Below, piece after piece: positions 43,702 to 53,158 of a stretch of 64,000 nt of DNA; within the stretch, counting starts at the first letter, position 1, and each line of letters begins with the position of its first letter. The translations under genes and the position numbers were made by a program. This DNA is from Scleroderma bovista (lineage: Eukaryota > Basidiomycota > Agaricomycetes > Boletales > Sclerodermataceae). Where the stretch lies: the NCBI GenBank assembly GCA_037178675.1, contig JAYMGJ010000073.1, positions 25,658 through 89,657 of the forward strand, written 5' to 3'. Below the pieces are notes generated by a model. The model had not been told where the DNA came from, made no database searches, and saw only the letters and a list, made by a program, of their open reading frames with translations.

Positions 43702-46700
43702 CTAGATGCTGCCAGAGGGAAACTGTAAGCCTAGTTGAGCTCTGAACTTTGCGAATTTCTCGCGGGGTAAGTTCTTGGTGAGCAGATCGGCGGGATTCTC
43801 AGCACCATCAATGAAGAATAGTTCCACATTACCTTTCGCGACTGACTCGCGGATTCCGTGGTAGCGGATGTCGATGTGCTTGGAGCGAGGCTCCGTTACA
43901 GGGTTGGATGCCATGAATATGGACCCCTGATTATCACCGCAAATCGGGATAGCTTTCAGCTTATAGCCGAGCTCACCGAGTAAACTCCGAATCCAGGTAA
44001 CTTGGCGAGTGCAATCGCTCAAAGCCATGTATTCAGCCTCAGTGGACGAGTACGCAATAGTCTTCTGCGCACGAGAAGTCCAACTGATCAAGCCATCTGC
44101 AAGTTTCAGGTAGAAACCTGTCTGCAAGAGGCGAGAGATAGGGTCTGATCCCCAATCTGAGTCCGTGCATGCAATCAGGCCAGCACCGGATCCACCATTG
44201 TACACTAGGGAGTAATTAGGTGTACCGATCAAGTAGCGACAGATATAAAGCGCTTTGGATAGGTGGTCCTGAGATGGGTTCGCGGCATGGCGCGAGAGGT
44301 GCGTGACTGCAAAGGCAATGTCGGGCCTAGTGCCTAACATAAGGTACAGGAGGGACCCAATAACCGTCTGGAAACGGGAGCGGAGTTCCGCATCAACAGG
44401 CTCTGTATTTTTGGCGGCATAGTAGCCAGCCGGCAGTGGGGTGCTTGCGGACTTTGCATTGAGCATGCCGCAGTGTTCGATGACCTTTTGGAGGTACGCG
44501 CATTGATCCAGGTGGATAGTGCGACCCTTGCGAGTGATTCGCATTCGGAGGAACTCCTTAGGTTCTCCAAGGTCTCTGCACTCCCATTTGCGCATGAACT
44601 GCGCTTTGATGGCATCAACAACAGCCTTGTTAGGGCCGCAGAATAGTGCGTCGTCAACGTAGATAATACCAATGACGATGTTGGTGCCTTTCTTCTTGTA
44701 GAAGAAGATGCCTGCTTCAGACTTAAGGCGCTCAAACCCGAGCTCTTTGAGAGACTCATCGAGTGTGCGCCACCAAGCTAGGCCGGCCTGTTTGAGGCCA
44801 TAGAGGGCACGCCAGAGGCGGAGCACTTTGCGCTCTTGCCCGGGAACTGCAAACCCTTCGGGTTGTTCCATGTAGATCTCTTCGTCGAGCTTGCCATACA
44901 AGTAGGCGCTCCGAACGTCGAGTCCAGTGATATACCAGTTCTCAAGTGCGGCAAGCGCAAGCATGAGGCGCACTGTTTCAAAGCGCACAACTGGTGAGAA
45001 GACCTGGTCGAAATCTAATCCCTCGACCTGGGAGAAGCCTTTCGCTACTAAGCGGGCTTTCTTGCGGCCATCCGACTTTATGTCGAAGACCCATCGATTC
45101 TTAATGACCTTCCGGTCTCGGGGACGGTCAACTAGCTCAAAGACCTTGCGCTTTCGCAGCACGTCGAGCTCTTCTTGGCAAGCAAGTCGCCAGAGTTTCT
45201 GCTCAGCTTGGGGTAAGCGAGCAATGTCCTTATAGGACCAGTTGTGGACACTCTCGTATTGAGGGTCGCGGGTTTCGAGGGCTTTGCCCATCAGATAACG
45301 GACTAGGTTTGCTCCCCCTTCCTCGCACATCTTTTGCACATCTTCCTCACTGGGCGTTGCAGAGGTGTCGGGGAAACCACCAGGAACATGGTCTGGTGTG
45401 TCCGGTTGTGGGGGCCTAGGGGCCTCACCCACTGTTTCTCGCCATCGAGAGGCACTTTCGATATCCCGGAGTTGCTCAACGGGATGTCGCTGCTCACCAT
45501 ACACGTTACCGGGGCGCAATGGCGCTCTACGTTCACGTTGGGGGCGGGCAGGGATATTCACTGCAGGGGGTCGCGGCGCATTCTGGCGGCGTTCAGCTCG
45601 GCCAGGGCGCTGCGGTGCCGGAGGTGGTGGATTTCTCGCCGGTGAAGGCGTTCTCGGTGCCGGTGGAGGCACTGGAGATGGCGTACGGGGAGGATTTATT
45701 TGATTAGGCTCTTCCTCAGGAGCCTCAGGGTTCCTCGCGCTTTGGATCGTCATCCTGCGCTTGGGGATGTGGGTAGCCATGGTCGTGTTCCACATCGTCA
45801 TCACTGTCGGTATCATCAGGGGGATTCCCTGGTCGATCAGTGGCTGGTTTCGGATTTGCCCTTCCGAAAGGGTTCTCGAGAGGTTCACGCCTGTTTTTGG
45901 GGCAGCGAGGGAAGTGACGCTCGTCAAAGACGGCGTGAGCAGCGGTAAACACTGCATTGGTGGAGCGCATAAACAAGAAGTTGCGCTCATTGCCAGGGGC
46001 AACACCGACATAAGTCATAAGCTCCGACTTGGGAGCCATCTTATTTGCTCGAGCCGAGGCTGGGAGGTAGACAAAGGCTCCACAGCCAAATACACGTAGG
46101 TGGTCGATGTTAGGCATCTCCCCCTTAAGCATTTCATGGGGGGTGCGCCATTGCAGGCGAGCTACCGGAGTACGGTTGTAAAGGTGAGTTGCGTGAGCGA
46201 ATGCAAATTCCCACCAGGAGTCAGGGATGCAGGCTTGATGCCGCATAGACTCAGCTTTATCCATGAGAGTGCGCCCTAAACGCTCAGCGCGGCCATTCTG
46301 CATGGGGGTTCTTGGAGCACTTTGATATATTTTAATTCCTTTCTCAAGGAGTGCTTGATCAAACAGATCGGATTTATATTCTCCGCCGGCATCGGACATC
46401 CATCCAACGACGTGCATATCATGTTGGACGCGCACCATTTCGAGGAAATCTTTGGCAGCCGTAATCGCTGCAGCTTTGGAGCGAAGAGGCATAGTCCAGG
46501 CGTGAGAAGTATAGTCGTCGTAGAAGGTGATAACATATTTAAACTTCCGGTACGACGTAACCAGGAAGGATTTGAGATCAGAGTGCACCAGCTCAAAGGG
46601 CTTGGAAGCACGTCTTTCATTCTCTGGGAAAGCTCGATTGGGCATCTTGCCAAGAGCACATCCAGGGCAAACACAATCCTCAGTTGGAAAGTGGATCTCC

Positions 46701-48630
46701 GGGAAGCGCTGCGTATGTTTTTGCGCGCGTCGGAGTACTTCCTTTGAGGGGTGCCCGAATCTCCGGTGCATAATGTCATAATCGACTTTGCTCACGGAGG
46801 CGATATAGTTAGATCTAATTATCGGGATAGATCTAATCCCGAAAATGATGTTGTGATCGTCTTCTGGGTCTGGCCCAAACCATAGGCGTTCAGCTTTATG
46901 AGTGAGGCTAATGCCTCTCTTATCGCCAGTGACTTTGTAATTACGCTGGAGCATTTCGCCCATAGAAATAAGGCGTGCAGTAGCGCCTGGCATATGGAGC
47001 ACTTGGGTGAGTGTAATGACTTTCTCATCCCCAGAGTTGTGGTCTAGGCACCGGAGTAATACCGTGCCAATGCCAGCAATTAGTGCTACACCATTAGCAG
47101 TTTTGGCGTAGTGCGCTCGCTTTAGCACGTTATAGGAGGCGAAATCGCCTATGTCACCAGTGAAGTGGCGTGATGCGCCAGAGTCTAGGAGCCAGAAGGC
47201 ACCAGATAGTTCGCTATCGTCAACCATTTTTCCCTTACAGCCAGCACAGCGTGCATTATTCGAACACGAACAAATATATGCATTACTCGAGACACGACAC
47301 GACAAATTGTAGTTACTGCTCGCTATATACAGTGCCGGCGTAAAGCGCACATGTAAAGGGAGCGTGTCAGTGTCGGTCAGCACGCGTGCAGAAGGTACTT
47401 GCCTGAAGAGGCTGGCCTCTGCGCCCATCGCCATCGACGTCGCATTGTAGCGGTCGAGGACCATCGCATCGATTTCGTCGAACTCGTCGTCGGCGAAGGG
47501 CTCGTGGGCGAAGGGTTCATCATCCCCAAGGGAGATGGCATCCTCCTCATACATCGTGATGCGCTCCTCAAGACGAGGGCGCTTCAGCGAGGAGGGACCG
47601 GCCTCGGGCTGGTCCAGGTTCGCACTTGCCAACGACACAACTTGGTCGAGGGTGCGGATGGTCTGGCAGGAGGGTTCTACCCCCAAGCGGTGTGCCAAGT
47701 CGAAGGCCTTGATAGTGTTATCGAATGCGGGGGGCCGTAGTGGGCAGCACCGGGAGTGTGAGCCAGGGCGCGAGGGTCGACGGTGGGCTCTGGTCCATCG
47801 TAGTGGACGTATGTAGCGAAGGCGGCTTGTTGGGCGTTCTCGCGGTGAGCGCGAGCCTTCTTGCCGCCACGTCGAGTGCGGCCTCCCTGTCCTTGGGCAG
47901 GAGCGTTTCCGCTCGTACTGCCGTTGGACCCGCCTTGCTGCTGCTGCTGCCTCTGGGGCTGCTGCTGCTGCTGGGCGAACTTGGGGTCAGCCGGCTTGCG
48001 CTTCACAGCGCTAAGCTTGTTGGCCTGAGGGCCCTTACCACCGGCGCGCGAAGAGGCGCCTTTCTGCTCAAAAGAGAGCGTGGCGGCCTTTACGATCCCG
48101 TCGGGCTTCAGGTTCTTGATCTCATCTGGCGACGTTTGGCTGAGTATCTGAGCTACGACCTCCATAGTGGGAGGGAGCTTGCATAGAATGATCATGGCCT
48201 GCACGGGGGCAGGGAACTCGAAGCCGGCGTCTTTGAGGTACGCAAAGTGGCTAAGCACTTTGGTGATGGCAGGAGCGGGATGGGAGCCAGCGGGAATGGT
48301 AGTCGCCAGGAGCTTGCTAAGCTCAGCGTAGGCAGAGCCGATACTGGGGGCGCCGAAGTTCTTCTTTAGGTGGTCCCAGACGTCCTTAACGTTGTCGAGA
48401 TTCGAGACGGCGACCTGGATGGAGGGGGCGAGGCGCAAGGTGATATTATCGAGCGCTCTCTCAGTGTTGTCGTCCCACTCTTTTCGGTCATCGTGACCGG
48501 CAGCGGGTTGCGTCGTCGAGTAAATGTACCATTGGCCTTGTGCCCGAAGGTAGGCCTGCATGGAGGTGTGCCACTGCTGCCAGTTGGAGCCAGTGAACAC
48601 GGGAACCATCTTGTCGAGAGCGCTGGACAT
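43702..48630 (-). pseudogene. Copia 1 gag-pol polyprotein with two frameshifts
   Basis: Gag starts MSSALDKMVPVFTGSNWQQW at 48630. Gag reads LSKLLATTIPAGSHPAP and ends in a Gln-rich basic region. The protease motif is FWLLDSGASRHFTGD. Integrase has HRRFGHPSKEV..CPGCALGKM (zinc site) and the catalytic D..D..E in HSDLKSF, MSDAGGEYKS and QNGRAERLGRTL. Reverse transcriptase carries IYVDDALFCG (near 44660) and RNase H TDSDWGSD, YSSTEAEYMAL and GDNQGSI. The stop is at 43702. The frame changes twice. The first change is at a run of six C (on the minus strand) near 47732, between gag and protease. It is shifted back near 45727-45760, between integrase and reverse transcriptase. Everything between is open, so the shifts are recent or are sequence errors. 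Confidence 0.9.
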
Positions 48631-49001
48631 GGTGATATTCTGTTGGGAGTCAACGGAGTCAGCAAGTGAATGCGACAACGGACAAGCAAGAAAAGAAGAA
48701 ACACCTGAGTGCTAGTGAAAGCACTTCTGTCAACAGCTAACTCATGACTAGGTCATGCCAGCGCAAGTCGTCGACGATGTTCGCCATGGTTGGCGCAAGT
48801 CATCGACGAACTTCGCCTGTGGCAATACAGGTGCTCAACTAGGAGCTCACTGTCTGGCGCAAGTCGTCAACCGACTTCGCCTTGTGGCTGTGCAGGGGCT
48901 CAGCTAGGAGCTCACTGTGGTCCACAGCGTCAAGCTAGTTAAAGCGACGCTCAGGGAGCTGGAGCGCTGTCTGGTGCATTGCTGCACACAGTGCGCTCAC
49001 A

Positions 49002-49013
49002 GGGCTCATAACC
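49002..49013 (-). other. Copia 1 primer-binding site (initiator tRNA-Met anticodon arm)
   Basis: Directly inside the 5' LTR the minus strand reads GGTTATGAGCCC. Its reverse complement GGGCTCATAACC is the anticodon stem-loop of initiator tRNA-Met (CAT anticodon), not the tRNA 3' end. This implies priming by a cleaved half-tRNA, as known for Drosophila copia. Confidence 0.75.
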
Positions 49014-49301
49014 TGTTGAAGCAATACCTATATACATAGAGGAACTGCTACTCCAACTCACCTGTTGGGTGGAGTGCACAACCAGAGATGGTAGCGGTAG
49101 CTGGTTAAGAGCTGTTATATTATATAAGCGATGAACGCTGTTTATATACAACAAATAGTGTGACGTGTGACTGTGACATGTGACGTGTGACATGTAACAT
49201 CTACTCTAAAGAGGACTATTACTAAGTCTACACTAATATGGGTCGCAGTCTTGTGCGCACTTCGTCGACGGTTTACGCCGGGTGCACGTGCGACTTCAAC
49301 A
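49014..49301 (-). repeat. Copia 1 5' LTR
   Basis: 288 bp, TGTTGAAGCAATACC to GACTTCAACA in plus-strand reading, matching 43368-43655. A promoter-like TATATAAG lies near 49122 on the plus-strand text (ATTATATAAGCG region), and its relation to transcription was not resolved. Confidence 0.95.
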
Positions 49302-49316
49302 GGTCACAACCTCTGC

Positions 49317-50278
49317 AGTGAATGGACAATTATATAATCACACGTGGACAATTCAAACCCAGCATAACCTTAATCCCCTCACACTCACAGCGACGGCTGC
49401 AAGAAAACATTTGTAAACAACGTCAGCCACACGTCGGACTATGAAATAAAATGGGTTGCAAGACGATAAATCTGGTGCGGTTATATAATAAACCACATAA
49501 GGGAGGTGCAGAGCATTATCTAATGTCGGAGTGCAAATATTCAGTAGGAAAACTTTCGAGTAGTATTGACTAGCAAATGCTGCTAATGGGGTATGCACAA
49601 AAAAGTACAAAATACAAAAAGAGGACACATGGGTATATGATTGAAATGGAGCAATTAAGAAGGCAAGATGTGGCCTAAAAAAGATTGCACACAAGGGGAC
49701 TTGAACTGGCACCTTAGGTAAAAAAAGAGGGACATCAACCATTAAGCCATAGAGGCATTGTTAGCTTTGTCATCAATCCAAATATGACCGAATGTAGTCG
49801 ATTCGGTCATATTTGCATTGTTGATGATGACACTGTTGTGCTTTTAGTCTAATGGTTGACAGCTCTCTTCTTTTTACCTAAGGTGCCAGTTCAAGTCCCC
49901 TTGTGTGCAATCTTTTTTAGGCCACATCTTGCCTTCTTAATTGCTCCATTTCAATCATATACCCATGTGTCCTCTTTTTGTATTTTGTACTTTTTTGTGC
50001 ATACCCCATTAGCAGCATTTGCTAGTCAATACTACTTGAAAGTTTTCCTACTGAATATTTGCACTCCGACATTAGATAATGCTCTGCACCTCCCTTATGT
50101 GGTTTATTATATAACCATGCCAGATTTATCGTCTTGCAACCCATTTTATTTCATAGTCCGACGTGTGGCTGACGTTGTTTACAAATGTTTTCTTGCAGCC
50201 GTCGCTGTGAGTGTGAGGGGATTAAGGTTATGCTGGGTTTGAATTGTCCACGTGTGATTATATAATTGTCCATTCACT
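49317..50278. mobile_element. Inverted pair of ~470-bp tRNA-like (SINE-type) elements
   Basis: 49317-~49790 is the near-perfect reverse complement of ~49805-50278. The outer ends read AGTGAATGGACAATTATATA. The centre is a small palindrome (AAATATGACCGAAT / ATTCGGTCATATTT, 49779-49815). In each arm, read outward from the centre, tRNA-like Pol III boxes occur. The A-box-like sequence is ATGGCTTAATGGTTGATG in the left arm and TTTAGTCTAATGGTTGAC in the right. About 40 bp later comes a B-box-like CCAGTTCAAGTCCCC and then a T-run. This suggests two tRNA-derived SINE copies in inverted orientation, or a foldback element made from one. The tRNA cloverleaf itself does not fold well. Confidence 0.6.
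49888..49898 (+). promoter_or_regulatory. B-box-like Pol III promoter element
   Basis: AGTTCAAGTCC fits the GGTTCRANTCC consensus with minor change and lies ~40 bp after an A-box-like sequence at 49843-49860. The mirror copy in the other arm is near 49697-49707 on the minus strand. Confidence 0.45.
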
Positions 50279-50369
50279 CAGAATTTCACTAAGTCTCGCA
50301 ATTAGCCCCTCACACTCACAGCAGAGGTTGTGAAGGAGCCTGGCTTTCTGGGGCTTCTGGGATGCTGTA

Positions 50370-50793
50370 TGTCGACAAGAAAGTATGATTATATCTTATC
50401 TTAATCTAATCTTGGAGATTTCCAGTGATCACAGTTACATGTGATTCGGAGTAGTGTCAACCGGAATACCGGTAGATCACATGACCGGCTCCACAAGATA
50501 GCCGGAACTATCACATGCAAGGCACGTTTCCAGATAACTACGTTTATGGAAACTGCACCTACTACATATGGGAATATGGTGAAATAGGTGAGAATAATAC
50601 CTATCTACGCACAGACCATGTAGCACAGGTATATATACCCTGTAGGATTCCCTGTAGTTCCTTAGTTCAATACAGTTCAAACTGTTCTCTCATTACTCGC
50701 TACTTCAAACAACTCAACTTCAAGAATCAGCTACTTGCTACTAAAGGTACGCTTGCGCTACCCCGTTGCTGTTGCCCCAGTTTTGTTGCTACA
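50370..50793 (+). repeat. Copia 2 5' LTR (424 bp)
   Basis: TGTCGACAAGAAAGTATG to TTTTGTTGCTACA. A TATA-like GTATATATACCC lies near 50630, before CTGTAGGATTCCC. It is nearly identical to the 3' LTR except that it lacks a ~34-bp insertion and has a handful of substitutions. Confidence 0.95.
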
Positions 50794-50805
50794 GGTTATG
50801 AGCCC
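50794..50805 (+). other. Copia 2 primer-binding site (initiator tRNA-Met anticodon arm)
   Basis: GGTTATGAGCCC starts at the first base after the 5' LTR and is identical to the copia 1 site. It is complementary to the CAT anticodon stem-loop of initiator tRNA-Met. Confidence 0.75.
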
Positions 50806-50863
50806 TGTTTAAGGCCATACCAGGAAGCATACGGCAGTACTGTCTTCGTCACTGTCTCCTGCT

Positions 50864-53142
50864 ATGAACCTTAGACAGCTCGTAGCTGAAGTTCTTCACG
50901 AGTTACCGTTTGTTTTTGCCGTGATATCTCTTACGATATATTCTTCGTTTGTGTTTTGGTTTGAACGCTGGAGATACAACTACATTGCCGCACTCTTTGT
51001 GTGCTATGCAGTTCGTCTCTTGGTTACCTCGCAGCCACGCCCTGCTCCTCCTCCCATTGTTAACGTGGAGTTACCTTTACCTCCCGTTCACAACCCCTTT
51101 GAAGATGATGATGAAATCGTCGTCATTGATACCACAGCACCTCCTAGTGTTCACCAAACAGTGGACTTTTATTGGAGAGAGGCTATGCGGAACTACCGCT
51201 TGTATCAACCAAGGGAACACCACAGCGGTGATTCGCTTAGTGGAAATATGGGACATATTAGGAGGCCTTTGCCTCTTAGTAGGGAGGAACAGCTTTCTCT
51301 TATCAGCCATGACCGTTTTTACGGATACATTGACAGTCACATCACTGTTCCTGATCCTCGGTGGGCACTGCCCTACCAGTTCCGCGTCTTGTTCAGACAT
51401 TGGCAATCTGTTATCATCGAATCTCTTCCGTATGATGAAGAGATATTCATTGATAACGTTTCAGATGCCAATTACCTTCGAACAGACATCAGACTCCGAC
51501 TCGAGGAATTCGCAAGGGAGCAGGCCCAGGCCGATCTCCAGGCGGATCTCATCTCGAGACAGCTCGCCGATTTACGTTCCCGCGCCTCTGGCAAGGAGCG
51601 AAAGTGAGCTTCGGATGCAGGAAAGAGGAAGAAGGGAACAGGGAAGGAGGATTGTAAGGATTGGTAATCGTCGAGTGGTACAACCGCGACGAGGCCCCAC
51701 TCCACCCCCTTCTTATGCAGCTGATCGCCACAGAGCTCTTCAAGAGCGATGGCGATGACGTGCAGATGTGATCGCCGAAGGAGAAGTCACTGCTGACATT
51801 CAACCTGATCTGGAGGATAACGGTCCACCCTCTACCGGAGGGATCTGGACTCAATATGTGCAGGGAGTATCGGAGGAATTCTACGTCGAGCTTAGGCCCG
51901 GTGTAGGTCGTGCCGCTCATCTAGATAGCCACCCTTCCGAGGAGTTTGGCGGTCAGGTGATGCAGGGAGTCATTCCGGCTTACCGGAGACGACTTGACGA
52001 CACCCCTTTTCCTCTGATCGCTAACCCGCACCCTGAACCAGAACAGGGTCAAGTCAGAGGTATGGTTGGCGAGGAGCTAGCCATCGTATACCCAGAGAAT
52101 CCGCGGGTCCATTGGGCCTTCCACGGATCTTATTATCTCCCCTCTGCTAAGCTTCATGCTTATTCGACGCCTCACGCCCGAGCTAACTTCATGGGAGTAG
52201 ACTATCAGTCGCTCCACTATGAAGATCCTGCTCTCGCGACCGTCCCAGCCTTCTGGATCGATCCCTGCCCAGAGATCTACCAGCCAGCCAGTCGTTGGCG
52301 GCATCCTCTCTACTCTGAGCAGCGATTTTCCGGAGCTATCCCGTCTCTTCGGGACTGGCACGATTGGCTCGAAGTCAACTTCAGATACGTCTGGAAGCAG
52401 AGACCGCGGGGAGCACAGTTCTCGATACCCGCGTGCATGGAGCGACCCGGTCTCCTCTTTGAGGAAAGTCGGGATCTCTGGGTGGCTCACACCACTCTCA
52501 TCCGTCTCGATATGGCGGACTACCAAAATGGAGCGTTTTCGTTCCATGGACTCCAGCCACACTGGCCGTCTAGCCAGGATCGATGCGACGATATCGCACT
52601 CCTGCTCGAAAGGCACGAGGCTGGACGAGAAGGTGATGAAGCTCTCGACGATGATGCGGAACGATCAGATTCCGGGATTCCTGGAGGAGCCCTTGATTAG
52701 GTGCTTCCCAAGTCCCTACTGGCACCCTATTCCTTATTCTGGAAAGGGAAGACCATTATGGAAATCTGATAAAGGACTTCTTAAGTCCGTCTCCGCTTAC
52801 ATCTTGTACGATAAGGCTCCGGTTGTTCTTTTTACCCCTTACGAAATTTTTCCACGGTCTATGCTTACCTTCGAATATTGGTCTTTGGACGGCAACAAGG
52901 TTGTCTCCAATTATCAGTATTGTCCTGATTACGATTTGGATGTTTTCTTTGACATTTTACCTAGGCATTGGTCGTATACGACATTTACGATACCTACGGA
53001 CTCCTCGGATTCCTCATCTTCAACAGAAGAGGATACACAATCCGAATCTTCTTCGTCTTCAGAAGAAGATCTTATCTTTCTTCCACCCGCTTCTGTTACC
53101 GCTGTACCGGAACTGATTTTACTAAATCTCTTTGATTTTTGA
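50864..53142 (+). pseudogene. Unrecognised leader ORF upstream of copia gag
   Basis: A protein-like frame fills the space between primer-binding site and gag. It starts MNLRQLVAEVLHELPF at 50864 and has one hydrophobic segment (VFAVISLTIYSSFVFWF), then the proline-rich LPLPPVHNPFEDDDE. The middle contains FYWREAMRNYRLYQPR and DPRWALPYQFRVLFRHW. A frame change near 51600 leads to RMQERGRREQGRR, then an in-frame TGA at 51756 (CGA TGA CGT). The frame stays open from 51768 to 52700 (VHWAFHGSYYLPSAKLHAYS). A second frame change near 52650 leads to WHPIPYSGKGRPLWKSDKG and a Ser/Glu-rich tail ending LLNLFDF at 53142, 16 bases before the gag ATG. Together it is ~750 codons. Ordinary copia elements have no such gene, and I recognise no family. 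Confidence 0.6.
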
Positions 53143-53158
53143 ATATATCAGAATCATT

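Larger units (their letters stand above)
43368..49301 (-). mobile_element. Ty1/copia retrotransposon 1 (5,934 bp)
   Basis: Two 288-bp LTRs bound a gag-pol region in the copia domain order (gag, protease, integrase, reverse transcriptase, RNase H), read on the minus strand. The LTRs have perfect 8-bp inverted ends (TGTTGAAG..CTTCAACA) and differ at only about five positions, so the insertion is young. The five bases flanking the two ends differ (GTACC versus GGTCA), so no target-site duplication is visible. Confidence 0.95.

Noticed and set aside
49830..49915. A genuine tRNA gene
   Set aside because: A- and B-box-like sequences are present, but acceptor and T stems do not pair and the anticodon arm cannot be placed. 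A SINE-type head is the better fit.
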